This document shows positions 30,841 through 61,668 of a stretch of 64,000 nt of DNA, in pieces. The DNA lies in NCBI RefSeq assembly GCF_002234675.1, contig NC_019879.2:25291855-25355854 (forward strand), written 5' to 3'. The notes beneath the pieces are model-generated. The model made no database searches. It was not told the origin of the DNA and saw nothing but the letters and a program-made list of their open reading frames with translations. The position numbers were made by a program, and so were the translations under genes. The stretch's first letter is position 1. Each line of letters begins with the position of its first letter. This DNA is from Oryzias latipes (taxonomy: Eukaryota > Chordata > Actinopteri > Beloniformes > Adrianichthyidae).

Positions 30841-33100
30841 AATTGTTTCTACTGAGGTGTGCTTCTGCTCCAGGCTCTGCGTACCTGTTGTTAGTTGTGT
30901 TTGTCTGGGTAGACACTGCTCTGGAGTGAGACCGTGCAGTGGTTCATGTAATTGTGTTTTGCTGCATATTGGAGTAAAGCTACAAAAGTTGATTCTCCTC
31001 TTGTTAGTGTCTCTGCACACTGAGCTTCTCCTTGTTAGCCGAAGCAAACAACAAACCGGCATCCTCCAGTTTACCTCCTTTACTTAGGGCTGCATGGCCT
31101 AACCAAATACCACATTAAGAAGCACACAAAGTGACATTCCACACTAATAACTTCACGTGCTTTCTCATTAGTTTCCTAATTCGTACTCCTGCTCCGTTTT
31201 TCTCCTTCTCACACCGGTACATCAGCAAAAACATTCCCTGATAACCCACTTCCGTTGGGGCTGTTTTGATTGTAGCTATTCTTTTTCTTTGCATCCGCAT
31301 TTCTGTTTATTTGCAGTGTTTCCTTTATTTGCAACATCATTTTTTAAACTGTATTAGTGTTGCATTATGCAGCGTTTCCTTTATTTGCAACTTCATTTTT
31401 TTTTTAACTGTATTAGTGTTGCATTAGTGTTTCTTTTTTATGTTAGCTTACCTACTTATTTTGCTGCGATGGCTGGTCATATGTAGAAACAGAGAACTCC
31501 CTGATCAGAGTGCCGGTCTGTTCCAGGGCCACACAATCACATGCACACCTAAGAGACACCTTAGAATTATTAATAAACCCTGTGAGGCATGTTTTTGGAC
31601 TACAGGAGGAAGTGCCTGGAGAAAACCCATACATGCAAACAAGAGCACCAACTACTACACCACTGTGCAGGCACACTGTTAAAAAAGTTAGATCTTCAAG
31701 CCCCCGTCATAAAGCTTTTACCAAAAAAGAAACCCTCTGAAATTCTGCAACATCTTAAAGTAAAAAACAGACTTGGGGTTGTTTTAAAAAAAAAAAAAGT
31801 AATAAAACCAAGCAACACATGAGTAAAGTGCGAGCAGAATTAAGGCGATGAATGACAAAATGACAACATCACACCTACAAGTAACTTGTGAAAACAGCAG
31901 CGTCCTGTGACAAGTTACATTTCACTAATGTAAAATATACATTTCACTGCATATTATATTATGTTTGAATTTGGACTCATCCATAAAAAATAAAATAAAA
32001 TATTAAATAAAAAACAAAAAATAAATACATTTGGGGGGAAAAAGGAATTAAACATTTTGTAATTGTGTGCAATTTTTATTCGGCCCATGTTTCTTCTTGC
32101 ACTGTACCAGTGGTTTCTGCCCTTTAGAAAATAACACAACAGTTTAGAAAACACTTGAGGAAGCTCTAGAGCAGAGATGAAGTAGCTTTTAGCAGCACCT
32201 CTGTTTCTAATTCAGAAAAAGGAATAAACCTTTATGATGATTTAGGTTGGTAAAAAAAAAAGTGTCTGTCCAAGGAAACTAATATAACTCTTTCTGGGAT
32301 TTTCTTTTTAAATGAAAAAGAAATCAACTGGAATTCCTCTTGAGGTTAACAATCTAAGAAAGATCCTGTTTGAAAGATCCTGTTCAGGTTTCTATGCAAT
32401 GGCTGCCCCTGACTTCAAGCACCAGATGGGGCTGTTGATCCAATCTGACTCGGAGAAAACAGCGAGGCATAAAGGCTTCAGCTACTGGTTTCCCAACAGG
32501 AAGGAAAAGAACAAAATAAAAACAACTTGACAAACAGCATCTGCATCTACTAATTATTAAAAAAAGTCATTTGATTTCCTCCCCTTTGGATATTTCATCT
32601 TAGTTTCCTCCAAGCTTTTTTTTTAAAGTTGGTGTGAACCTTTGTGTTTCTACGGGCCTTGCGATGGACTACCGCACCCTTCAGGGTGTACACTGCCTTC
32701 GCCCAAGAGTAACTGAGATAGGCTCCCTGTAAACTTTCATCTACCGTAACTCTTCAAATGTTTCTGAAATTAATCTGATTCCAGCTGATTCTGAATAGAG
32801 AAAAGCAGCTTTGCGCTGATATACAACACTCTGAATTGCCTCTAAGTGTGCATGTTAGTGTGAGTTTTTTATAAAAGACAAACCTTCTCCCAATAGAAAT
32901 GCTGGACTTGGGTTCAGTCTTCTCTCCGTCCACAACCGTCTCTGGAAACAGAATGAACTAATTCAACCCAGAGGGGTAGACTAGGAGGGCTAATGACCGT
33001 CTCCCTCACTCCAGCTAAGAACAAGAGAACTTTCAACAACCCAAAACCACTTAGACCTGTTAGATCTACAGCACTTAGACCTATAACATGAGAGGTCATG
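30841..33100. other. intergenic, old repeat fragments only
   Basis: A direct repeat GTTTCCTTTATTTGCAAC-TCATTTTTT-AACTGTATTAGTGTTGCAT occurs twice at 31317-31430. Parts of a widespread teleost repeat are at about 31520-31660 (minus) and 32620-32740 (plus, GATGGACTACCGCACCCTTCAGGGTGTAC). No gene features are visible. Confidence 0.5.
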
Positions 33101-33107
33101 TCTTCAA

Positions 33108-33640
33108 GTCCCACTTCAATTATCTTTTGATCTATTTTAAAAGCGTCCCCAGTGGTGCTTGAAATATATTTATGCAGTTTTCAGCTAAAAACTTGTGTTG
33201 TTTTTTTGGGACATAGTTTCTGCAGAGCTACAAGAGTTCATTAGAGCGGTACTGGAACTATCCTGGCGTACAGTTTTGAGCCAGATGCCAACTCAGACAA
33301 GGAAAGCAAAGACGGACATCAGGGATGTCAGAATCCGGGCCTCCAGGATCAGGGTCCAATATGTTTTTCAAACCATCCATAGAAGCTCCTTATTGGTTAA
33401 TCCCACCTGATCCAGGTAATCGGCAGCAGGAGGGATTTCTGGAAAACCAGCAGGAGGCCAGCCTTTGAGGTCTGGAGTTTGACAACCCTGACGTACATGG
33501 ATCTAGTGGATGCATCAGAATGGAGCAAAGGGAGCCTGTGACTTGCCGACTGTAGCAGCTGTGTCACTAACACAGCTTTTTCAAACAGTCTTTTATAATC
33601 TGCTCCTGATTCACAGCAATTTAAATAAAGAAATTCTCAG
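33108..33640. repeat. MITE-like family A, copy 3
   Basis: Begins AAGTCCCACTTCAATTATCTTTTGATCTATTTTAAAAGCGT and includes GCAGAGCTACAAGAGTTCATTAGA. It is interrupted at about 33315-33490 by a foreign segment (GGGCCTCCAGGATCAGG ... GAGGTCTGGAGTTTGACAACCCTGAC). It resumes with TGGATGCATCAGAATGGAGCAAA and GCTCCTGATTCACAGCAATTT. Confidence 0.7.
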
Positions 33641-35077
33641 AAAGGCTATTTTATCCTTAATTTTATTTATAATAAACAATAAATAAAAAGGAATGGACAG
33701 ACTATTTGGAATGATTTAATGAGTATGCATAGACAAAATATGACTAATACATGATTCAGATATTTTTTAGGCCTTGAAGGCCCTGCATCACTTCAATACG
33801 TGTATCTTGGCAACAAATAAACGCTTGAGATTCAGTTTTGTTGAACAAGAACATAAGCTTCGTTCTGCATGCCCCTCATGTGAAAGTACAGCACTCTCTG
33901 AAATGAGGTTTGCATACAGGAAATGTTCTCATGACAAACAGACAAACACACGTGTGCATGACGACTGCACAGATTATGTGGGACGTCGGAGGTGGTTGAC
34001 TTCTTAAGACCCAGAAAAGCTGCTGTTGTTGCTCATTTCAAAACCTTCTGAAGATAAGATCAAGCCAAATGGATAAACAGAAACGGTGCTTTAGATTCAT
34101 CTGTCTGGTGAGGCGATGAAGGTAATCGTTTGTGTTCTTTGGGAAAGCAAACACATCAGTGAGTTAATTAATGAATACTTGATTTAAATGTGTAGATTTG
34201 CCCTTTGTTGGAGGGCAGGAAGTTCACCACTAATGTGTTGATGTTGCCTCAAATAATTTTATATTTAATGTTCTGCAGCCGTTTGTACAGATTCTTGGTT
34301 CAATTTTGCATTTAGGTGGATTTTAACAAGAGTATTAAAAATAGAAAAAAATATAGTAAAATATTGTTATGAAAGTTCACCACATATAAACATGGTAAAC
34401 TGTGACCATCAATACTACTGGAAAGAAAAAAAACATACAAAACACAAGTTTTTTAACTTTTTCCATAACTGTTTTGATTCAGCATAAAACAAAAAGTCTT
34501 TAACTGTAGACCTTCATGTCAAAAAGGATAAAGTGTTTTATGGACCATAATGTCAACCAAAATGAACTTTTATGACATAAGGATTTTCTGTTTTCCTCTT
34601 TGTCGTATGTTAACATGTAGTTATTGATATGTTAAATGACAACATATGCTTTTATCGAGGGTAGCCAGCCTGTAGATCAGGTATAGATTTCTGATGCTCA
34701 TCATATGACTACTACTACTAGTGTTCTGAAATGTTGTGGAAGTGGAAAAATAAACTCTGTACTATTTACAGGCTTTTACTTGTGTCTTGTAGAATGATCA
34801 GCTGTCCTAACATTGTGGACAGATGCTAAATATTGCAGCTGTTAAAAGTCAATTAGAGAATTACACAAAGGAAAAAAAAACTGTCATGTTTGATTTTTAA
34901 GCATGTTTCCTTCATGATGACGGCTTAATCAGATGTGAAAAACAGCTGTAGAACTGTCAGACATCCCAACAATTTCTCACTCTCAGGTATGCAGTATATT
35001 TTACCCCAAATATCCAGATATTCATGTATGATACCACAGTGTTCATGTTAACTGAGACTGCTTTTTGTTTTCCAAAG

Positions 35078-36782
35078 ACATGCCCCAAGACATCGAAGAG
35101 AACAGCTTTAACAATGAAGGTACAGCTTTTTTCCGTCATTCAGATGTGTTTGATTCAGCTCGGGATTGCAGATCTGGTTTTTTTTTTTTTTTTTTACACC
35201 AGACTGACTCCTGGTCCTGGCTGGCTTACTTTTCCATGTGTGTCAGCATCGTTGTTCTGCTGATCTCTCTGACACTGATAACAGTCCTGTGCTACCGGTC
35301 GTGGGGCGGTAAGATCCTTCACCTGTACAGCAGTATATTTTGAGTTTTTAACTGATCAAAGAAATATTGAATGTTTTTTTTTTTGTTTTTTACAGGACTA
35401 CAGACCTGCATACATGCAAAAAGAAAGGTGAGATGAAAACACTCAGATTTTGGATAATTTTCTAGTTTTAAGAAATAGGAAGAAGATAACCAGTTTTATT
35501 TTCATACGATGCTGGCCAACAAAACAAAGTTCCAGTCTGATCATCTTTGGATCTATTTTAAAAGTCTTCCCATTAGCTTTTTTAATGATGATAATACCAA
35601 TTTTTAGCCAAAAAAAAAGTGTGAGTTTTGCAGTGTAAGCCCTTCCCTTCCCATTCCCCATCTGTTCACATTCTCTCCCGCTAGCTTACAGCCCCAAACA
35701 AACCCAAACAGTAGCGGTGCAACAAAAATGGCGAGCAACAGTGGAGTGATCCAGACATACAGTTTTGATTCAGATTCCATTTAGAAATAAAAAAAAATAA
35801 TTTAAAATAATAAAATTAAAATAAAGACGTTCATGGATCTATTTGTCTGCAAGTGGATGCATCAGAATGGAGCAAAGCAGGGAGCTCTGCTCTCCATGAC
35901 GTATTTTCTACGTTACAATTCAGAACAATTTGAATGCAATTTTAAGCTTCATTTCTGTAATATTTGTCCTCAAGCATCAGTCAAAAAATTCTGTTTAAAA
36001 TGGCTTGTAGCTATTATTTAGGTGCTACAATCAGACAAATAGATCTATTAATGTCTTTGTTTTCCTTGTCTGAGCTGGTATCTGGATCAAAACTGTTTGG
36101 CTGGATTGCTCAACATTTTTGTTGCACCAGTAATGAATGGTATGTTGAGGTTGGAAGGGGCTGTAAGCTAGCAGGAGAGTGTAAACAGATGGATGATGGG
36201 GAAGGATTACTCCTGAGTAACTGTTCCAAACAACTCAGAGGTGAATTTTTAATAATCTCTTGCCTCTCTGCAGACACTATGTCCTAGAAAACGACACAGG
36301 TTTTTTTTATTTTTTATTTTGGCTTAAACTTGCATAATCATAATTAAAAGACCACCAAGAATGCTTTAAAAATAGATCAGAAATGATCAGAGTCTGACTT
36401 TAAAAACACCAAAAACACAATTTTCATAGGAATGGGTTTTGAACTAACACAATTAAGTTGTGTACTTATTTTGCAGCAGGGGATGTCAAATCAAATGATA
36501 CCAATCCTCCCAAAGATGAGCTCTCCTCCAGGCCTCCATTCCAGCTTCTCACTTCTGTATGACGCTCACTGTTCAAACTCTGCAAGAGCAACCACTGTGT
36601 CTTTCAGCCCCACGGAGAATCAGCCCGCTGCTGCAAACAGTGACGGTAAAACCAGAGTGTCAGACACAGTGATCTACTCTGTCATCACCATCAGAGGAAG
36701 TGGAAAACCTGTTGCCGCCTCACAAGTCGAGAGAACAGAATACGCAGCAATCAAAGTGACAAACTTCCAGGAAAGCTCGTGA
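35078..36782 (+). CDS. BTLA-like inhibitory receptor, stalk, transmembrane and ITIM/ITSM tail; Ig part not found
   Basis: Exons: 35078-35119 (14-residue stalk, TCPKTSKRTALTMK), 35203-35308 (transmembrane, YFSMCVSIVVLLISLTLITVLCY), 35396-35427 (GLQTCIHAKRK), 36477-36782. Frames join 0, 0, 1, 0. The last exon holds an ITIM (TVIYSVI) and an ITSM-like motif (RTEYAAIKV) about 24 residues apart, close to the C-terminus. This is the BTLA/PD-1 arrangement (human BTLA IVYASL and TEYASI), and such motifs recruit SHP-1/SHP-2. CD200 and CD200R genes nearby match the human BTLA neighbourhood. I found no Ig exon or convincing signal peptide in 28-35 kb upstream, so the listed start is an internal exon. It could be a gene with a very distant or diverged ectodomain, or a remnant. 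The intron between exons 3 and 4 is mostly MITE family A. Confidence 0.58.
35520..36405. repeat. MITE-like family A, copies 4-5 (two joined) in a BTLA-like intron
   Basis: The left part has AAAGTTCCAGTCTGATCATC, TCTGTTCACATTCTCTCCCGCTAGCTTACAGCCCC and GTGGATGCATCAGAATGGAGCAAA. The right part runs in the other direction (GCTGGTATCTGGATCAAAACTGTTTGGCTGGAT, GGGGCTGTAAGCTAGCAGGAGAGTGTAAACAGATGG) and ends ATGATCAGAGTCTGACTTTAA. It fills most of the 1.05-kb intron. Confidence 0.8.
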
Positions 36783-38126
36783 TGGTTCTCTCATGAACAC
36801 AGTTCTCCTTAGAGCTCCTTAGTTCTCTCATGAACTGTGTTCTGCTTAGAGCAGAGTTGTGTGCAAATTTCCTGTGCCCCAGTTTCAAGACAAGACGACT
36901 TTTGCACACATATATTGTAAGCTTTACACATTTCTTGCATGCATATTGATGAATAGTGTAATGACTATGTTTTACTGTATATTAGATCAAATTTATTTGA
37001 AAGTAAACATATGTACCAGTTTTTCTTAACTAATGTGTAAATTTTTTTGTTTAACGCGACTCCCACCAACGCATTTCCTAGTCATTTTTTAAACAATTCG
37101 TCACTTTTTCTTTCTGTCTTACTCATGTTTCTATTTCGAGTTATTGTTTCCTTTAAATGGAAAAAACGCCAGCTCTTGTGTGAGTCAATACAGAACGAGT
37201 TGTCTTTGTTTTCCATGCAGCATTCCCCCCCTCAGTGTGATTTAATATCAAAAAGTACAAAACCAACTTTACCCCATTTTGGAAACATTAAATGCGTTGT
37301 GATTTACAGTGATTTGGATATGATTTAAGTTTAGATAAAAATGTAAAAAAAATCAGGCCTAAAATTTATTATTGAATATATTATGAAAGGAAAAAAAGAC
37401 CACTTTCCTGTCTACCCTTCCCCCAGACCACAATGGAAATTTCCGAGATGACATGACAGAGACGTGAGGCGGTCAGGAAGCAGAAAGGCTCAACAGATGA
37501 ACTCTGGCTCTTGAAGCGTGGGGATTCTGTTGGAATGAAAACGCACAGTCGGGGATTTTCCAATTCAAGCCAAAGATTTATTACCCTAACAATATTTCTA
37601 ATACAGATATCCAGGCTCAATCAATTTCCCTGAATGCCTGCTATTCAAACAGGGCTCACAGCAGGAACACAAAGATAAGAGTGCAGTTTCTTTCCCTTCC
37701 CAGGGATTTATACAATGTATTGATCAATATGTACTGTAAATTAAGATAGGAGGGTGAAGAATTCACCTGGTCAGTGGTCTTCCGTTACGTTGAACCCAAG
37801 AACGTTAGCTGATACGTCACCATCTGCCCAGAAAGAATCCACAACACATCCTGCAAACAGCCTCCCCCCACATCATGAGAGCCTGGCATCCACCTCCACA
37901 ACCTATCCCCCCATGTGTCTGCTCCTCTAATCTGCAGTGGGGCCTCTCACATGTATGATGTATGATCTGATGAAAATGATTCTGAACCAGTTCTATGGGT
38001 TGTATAGTCTTCATTCTCTAGCTTCACTTTTTTCTTTTAGTTAACGCAAGAGGAACAAACTGTTTATAACTGCAACAGAAAACAGAAATTTTCCACTACA
38101 GATTTATTATGTCTGTGTCACATTGT

Positions 38127-38215
<89 letters not shown>

Positions 38216-39760
38216 TGCTCTTAGGTCAAGGCATCATTTGTTAAAACTAAATAATAACAAAATAAGAAAATAGTGCATCATTTGGTCGCTGAAAGACAAA
38301 AAGATACAATCAATTGTTTTACAAAAAAAGCATCATTTGTTGGGTAGTTGCCTCAGTCACTGAAATCAAGAAGTTACAGGTAGAAAAGAGTGGTTACACT
38401 TTTAAAACAAGCATATTAATAATAATAATGAATATGAATGAACACTAGGCAACCCCGACACCAGCTATTATCCAATTATATGAGCTAATACAGATGTGAA
38501 AATACAGATAATACAGATGTGACCAAAGCAAAGATCAAATATTTCATGTCATGATGGCAGCCAAAAGTATCCGTAGTTCTGACTCTCCAAAACAGTTTCT
38601 TCTTCTCTCCCAGCGCAGACCCAGCTAACAATTGCAATTTAAGATATATGTTGTTTTTTTCGAGTTTTTCTCAGAAAACTCTTTCATCTTCCTTTCATTT
38701 GAGCGCTCCGCCTTTTCCCATATGGACCTGTGCAACTCTAATTGAGAGACGGCATTAAGTGTTGCTGATCGATGTGACGTGAATAAATTCTGTCTGACAG
38801 TGACTGGAATCCATGTCTAAGAGGAAAAGGGTGAAAAGTTTAACTGCTGTTGAGCAGGAATCCCCAGTCAGGGGACCACAGCGTGTTTCTGAAAGGACAT
38901 TTTTTTATTCAGCCAGTTGGAGTTCACACACAGTTTATGGGCTCGTATTTTTTTGCCTAACATAGGGAGAATTGCATTATTTTTCTTCTCTCTGGTGGAC
39001 AAAGCCTTGATTCAGATGGCAGAGTGACAGCATGGAGGCGTGAGCAAAAAGCCTGATTAGATCAAACCCAAAGTGTCTTGGAGATTGAGTTAACCTGCAG
39101 CACTGTAAAAAAAAAAAACTCTCACAAAGGGATCTGAGCGCTCATTGGCGGCACCAAATCTCCATCTGTAGATAGATGTAATCCACCTGAAGTTTGTGTT
39201 ATTACTTGAGTATAAGTATAGCAAGTATACCAGAATACCATGTGTATTTCGTGTAAGAAGTAACTGAATACTTCTTCAGACTAAGTTGGAACATATTAAG
39301 TTTAAAATACATAGAAAGTAAAAAGTAAATGTCCAATACACGGTCACTTTTCGTATAAGCTAAGTTGTTACACCCCTGTCTAGGGGCTTGTAAAAGGATG
39401 AACAAATTAAATACCACTACGACTCAAAAATTCTCACAAACAAACCCAGGCTTAAAAATAAGCTGGGAATTTATACACACAAAAACTCAAAACTATTAAA
39501 AAAAAAACAATAGACAAGGACCATAGCCTGTAGAGAAAAGTGTGAAAATGTTTGTCTGAGAAAAGTCTATAAAGTGTGTAGTGAGGACTTTTACAACCTT
39601 AAAACATCTCTAATCCTAGTTTGCAGATTGAATCTATCTGGGTTACTTTTAGAACGTAACTCCAGCGATAAATGGGGGAAACACTGCAATCGGGCATTTT
39701 GCATATACCTTAGGATATCAGAAGAGCATCAAAGATTAATATATAGCCATAATATACTCT
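36783..39760. other. BTLA-like 3' region and intergenic, no further gene seen
   Basis: Just after the stop a ~33-base direct repeat (TTAGTTCTCTCATGAAC type, 36784-36850) occurs twice. The rest holds only the microsatellite at 38129-38215 and unremarkable AT-rich sequence. Short frames at 37047, 37381 and 37817 show no family features. Confidence 0.5.
38129..38215. repeat. (GACA)n microsatellite
   Basis: About 87 bases of uninterrupted ACAG/GACA tetranucleotides. The absence of interruptions suggests a polymorphic locus. Confidence 0.98.
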
Positions 39761-39766
39761 GTGTAA

Positions 39767-39973
39767 CCCTTGTGATATCCTAGGCACTTTAACGTGGGGA
39801 GTTGGGTCATCTAGACCCACTAGACAGTGCTCTGAACCTTTTTTTCTTCAATGAGTTGTGATCTTCACTGGTGTCCATGGATTACATAAAATCTTTCCAC
39901 CTTTATCCCCCTTTGTCATGGTAGGGAGAACACGTCAATGTAAGGGTGGGGTCATCTAAGATAGCACAAGGGA
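39767..39973. mobile_element. MITE family B, copy 2
   Basis: Ends AACCCTTGTGATATCCTAGG and AAGATAGCACAAGGGATAA. The inside is nearly identical to the copy at 40621-40832 (GGGAGTTGGGTCATCTAGACCC, CTTCACTGGTGTCCATGGATTACAT). Confidence 0.9.
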
Positions 39974-40620
39974 TAATAGTATTTTGTAGTACCCCTCAAA
40001 TTTGAAGACTGCATTTTGTCCATTAAGATATTGTTGAGGCTGGGGCAACTACAAATATCATATTTTGTAACAATTAAGCGAAAGGCCGCTATCTTTAAAA
40101 CTGGACGCCATTTTGGACTTTTCTTGTGGCAAGTGTGCTTTTCTGAAAGTGGGAATCCTGAGGTACATCCATGTCAAATTTGGTGTTTGTACCACAAAAT
40201 GCAGTATTCAGTTAGTATATTTCCTACACAACATGTTCATGGTCTATTGTATACTTGTTATACTTATACTCAAGTATATTCAATACTACAGGATAAACGT
40301 CAAGGGTTTTTTTGTGAACAGGGGATTCTTGGGGGATACTTGTCCTTTTCCACAATATATCAACATTAAATTGAAATGTCTTTATTATCCATCAGAAATA
40401 TGTTTCAAAACTTTCACACTTTTTTGACACATTTTGTGCCCAAATAAATCAACATTTTTAAAGAAATTTTGTAAACATCTTTTAGAAAGACATTTAAAAT
40501 TTGAAGCCCAGGGAAGAACTTCTACATCTAAATGTTTCTAACTCATTAAAACTGGGTTGGGCTTGAAATAAACTTTGTTTTCTATTGCTGTATTGATAGT
40601 AATGTTTGTCTTCTTGCTGT

Positions 40621-40832
40621 GTAACCCTTGTGCTATCCTAGGCACTTTACCATTGGGAGTTGGGTCATCTAGACCCGCTAGACAGTGCGCTGAACCTTTT
40701 TTCTTCAATGATTTGTGATCTTCACTGGTGTCCATGGATTACATGAAATCTTTCCACCTTTATCCACCTTTGTCATGGTAGCGATAACACGTCAAAGTAA
40801 GGGTGGGGTCATCTAAGATAGCACAAGGGTTA
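40621..40832. mobile_element. MITE family B, copy 3
   Basis: Ends AACCCTTGTGCTATCCTAGG and AAGATAGCACAAGGGTTAA, about 210 bp, in the same orientation as copy 2 and only ~650 bp from it. The right flank reads TTAATGG and the left TGTAACC, so a TTAA-type target is possible but not shown. Confidence 0.92.
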
Positions 40833-40839
40833 ATGGCAA

Positions 40840-41740
40840 CAGCATTAACACTTCCATGGGAAAATATGTGAGCCTCATGTTATCCCATAGCTTAAAGTAG
40901 AGCCCAGAGCTGATGAGCTTTTATTGTCTCTGCATGAAGATATGAGCATATTTTCCAAATCTTCTTTGAAGCTGTTTCTCGTTTGGCTGGGAATGAAAAG
41001 GCCCCCAAACAGCAAACATCTGGCAGGCAGATTTGACGTATTTCAGAGGAATTTACTTTAAAAGATGATATTGTTAAAAACTATTAAAGTTGTTTTGATT
41101 TTTTTTAATTTAATTTAAAGATTACATCTCTATTAACTTTGAATACAAAGTTAGCACTAAAAAATAACCAAATTTGATATTGATTTTAAAATTTGACCGG
41201 AATGCAGCCTATTGAGACGACTATTGTACTGCGTTGTAATATAATGCTATAGAAATAAAATTGAATTGAATTTTCTTGTTACATTTTTCAGGACAATAAC
41301 AACTATTTGATTATTTTAGTGTGTTTTGATTTGCAGTTTCTAATATTTGACTTATTAAATCATTATAAAGGTACATATTGTGCCTTATTACATCATTTTG
41401 GTTTGTCTCTTTGATTTGAAACTAATGAAATATCAGTGACAGGAGCTCCTCTCTGATATATTAAACCTGCAAACCACTGATAGTTTTTCCAAGTATGAAG
41501 AAGGAACAACCAGTAACAGGACGTGCATTCTTCTCCGGGGCACCTAAAAGGTTTCAGCGTTGCTTCGTTAGCAACTGATTCAAGCCATCTGACCGTGGAA
41601 TTTAACCTCCAACCAAAACACACAAGGACATCAGAAAGTAACACACAGAATAAGTCATGCTAAAATATTTGCAACAATCATGACACAAACAAAGCCCTTT
41701 TAGCTTGTGTAAGAACGTCTGTAATTTCCCCAGTGGTACA
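40840..41740. other. intergenic, no gene seen
   Basis: AT-rich. The minus-strand frame at 41393-41644 has no recognisable domain. This region lies just beyond the likely 3' end of the CD200-like gene. Confidence 0.5.
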
Positions 41741-41749
41741 ATAAAGTTT

Positions 41750-41755
41750 TATTTC
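41750..41755 (-). terminator. candidate poly(A) signal of the CD200-like gene
   Basis: On the minus strand GAAATAAAACTTTATTG lies about 290 bases after the stop codon at 42045. A plus-strand AATAAA (about 41740) sits in the same short palindromic patch. Confidence 0.5.
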
Positions 41756-42044
41756 TTGTGCCAATCAAGTTGGTTATTAAAAGGACACATCTTAATTTTT
41801 CTTGCTGTTATTTTACACAAGTTCACAAACATCCCAGTTCATGTCACAGTTTTTATGATCTTTAAACTGGATTCAGACAAATACGAAAAATATAAAACCA
41901 GTCAGGACAGACAAAAAAAAAAAAAGAGTTTTCCAGACTCATAATCATTTTATAAACCTCCGTAGAGATCCTGCTGTTCGGAATGCGTGGCCCTCATCAA
42001 TTACAGAGTCAGGAGAAAAGGAAAGATCAGCCAAAGTGCTCCAC

Positions 42045-59852
<17,808 letters not shown>

Positions 59853-59859
59853 CTTCTTC

Positions 59860-61440
59860 TCTGCTCAAGGCCAAGACCAAGAGGAGATTTTATGATTCTA
59901 TTAGCCTTTCCAAAGTGAAATCATCAGCTTCTTTGACTGGTGCTCCAACTCTGCATGACTTCTGAAAAGCTAACCCCGTTTCACCTTCATGCAGAGTAGA
60001 CTTTGCTCCTGAAATAACCCAGAAATGCACCGAAGGGCTCCAAAAGACAATTTTCACATTGTTTTAAAATAAAGTTTGGATTGGATAAAGAATGTAAGAC
60101 TGGCACAAAGTGTTTTTTTTCATAAAATTATTAAACAAATAAAACAAGTATAAATACGGTATATTTTCCTTTGGTTTCATAATTATTGGTTGCAAAACCC
60201 CATAAAACAGTTATACTGTTTTACAATTTAGGCTAAGAGCACAATTTTGGCAAACAAATAGTTATTTTTAAAGACAATTATCAATAAAATATCACTCAAA
60301 ACACTTTACAGGGTGTAAAGCTACATTCAATTAAAAACATACATGTAATAACAGGATAGTTTACCAAGCTAATGATTAAATATCAGATTTTACTTAATCT
60401 TCTTTATTAAAATTTTAAGTAAGGATACTAAATCCACCCAATTTTTTTCTTTTGGTTTTAGTTGAATGTGTATTCAGTAAAATAAAAACTCACCTTTTAA
60501 GTTCTGAAAAGTTAAAGCCAAAAAGAGTTTTTGAGATGATCTACCTCCTTAACATCTTTTGCATCCCAATGATTATGATCCAGCAGCCTTTGGGCACATG
60601 AAAAAGGCAAGAAGGCAGTTGCATTCATCAAATCTTCTCTTCTTTCCACGCCACAAACTCAAAGAAGGCTGATCTGAACGGAAGGAGCTGAGAATGAGGA
60701 CAGAATGAGTGTTCACAGCACTTAGGGGACTTTTTAGCCCTCTGCTGGTGACACGTAGACACTGCGTCCAGAATGAGATGAGTCTGTGGAGCTGCAGTGG
60801 ATTAACAAGGTTTTGGAGGACATGATCTTAATTAAAAATGAGAAATAACTAAAAAAATAGAGAGGTTGTTCGTTTTGAACTACAGCCATTACTATGACTC
60901 CAAAACAAAACATTTTCTATAATGAATACAGCAATTTATTTATAGGTCGTAAGCTTATCTGTACAAGAAAAACAGAGGTCAGCCACATAGAAAGATTGCC
61001 AAACAAATATAATGATGACGCAAGAAGGAAAAAAGCCCAATAACGATTCATTCATATTGATATTTTTTATAGCATACGGTCTATTTGAATGGGCTAAAGA
61101 TAGCTCAAATAAAACAAACAAATGTGAAAAAAGGCAAAATGGATGTATTAAAGCAACCAAATAAAATAATATTTATATTTAATATTATAAGTAATAATAA
61201 AAAATATTTATCGTAATATTAGTAATATTTGTTTTTAGATATTTATAGATATTTATGTTTTTTTTTTAATTTTTATCTTGGTATTTATTCTTATCCTTTT
61301 TTTATTTTATTTACTTTTAATTACCTATATACTGTACCTCAAATTGTGTATTCTGACTGTAATTTTTAATAAAGTGGGGTCTGTGTACTCCTTTTTACCG
61401 ATTGGATCATGAGTCTGGAATAAATTCTATTCTGTTCATC
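59860..61440. other. region between divergent CD200-like and gpr89 starts
   Basis: About 1.8 kb separates the ATG at 59852 (minus) from that at 61669 (plus). It is strongly AT-rich (61150-61330 almost only A/T). The 60700-60790 part is less so. No exon or TATA box was assigned with confidence. Confidence 0.5.
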
Positions 61441-61668
61441 TATTTTGATTCGATATTGCGATGACGTCAGATTCATGCGCCGGAAATACTCGTTGGTGAC
61501 GCATTTAGTTGCCGCGGTTGTAGCGAAATGCTAAACTGCATTAAACTAATTTTAAATGAAAATTTCACAATATTTGTAGCAAATTGTTTACTTCTTTTGG
61601 TCAGAATGCACTGAAATGATCTTCGTTCTTTCTATTCGCGGTTTATAAACGTTCGGCGTTTATTCATC

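Noticed and set aside
33774-34007. 78-codon plus-strand frame as the missing Ig exon of the BTLA-like gene
   Set aside because: It follows an acceptor-like ATTTTTTAG, but has no Ig cysteine/tryptophan pattern, ends in a stop rather than a donor, and has no family likeness.
34890-34986. Sequence before a GTATGC donor with DDGLIRCEK-like translation, as an Ig exon end
   Set aside because: All frames contain stops within a few codons and there is no upstream Ig strand pattern.
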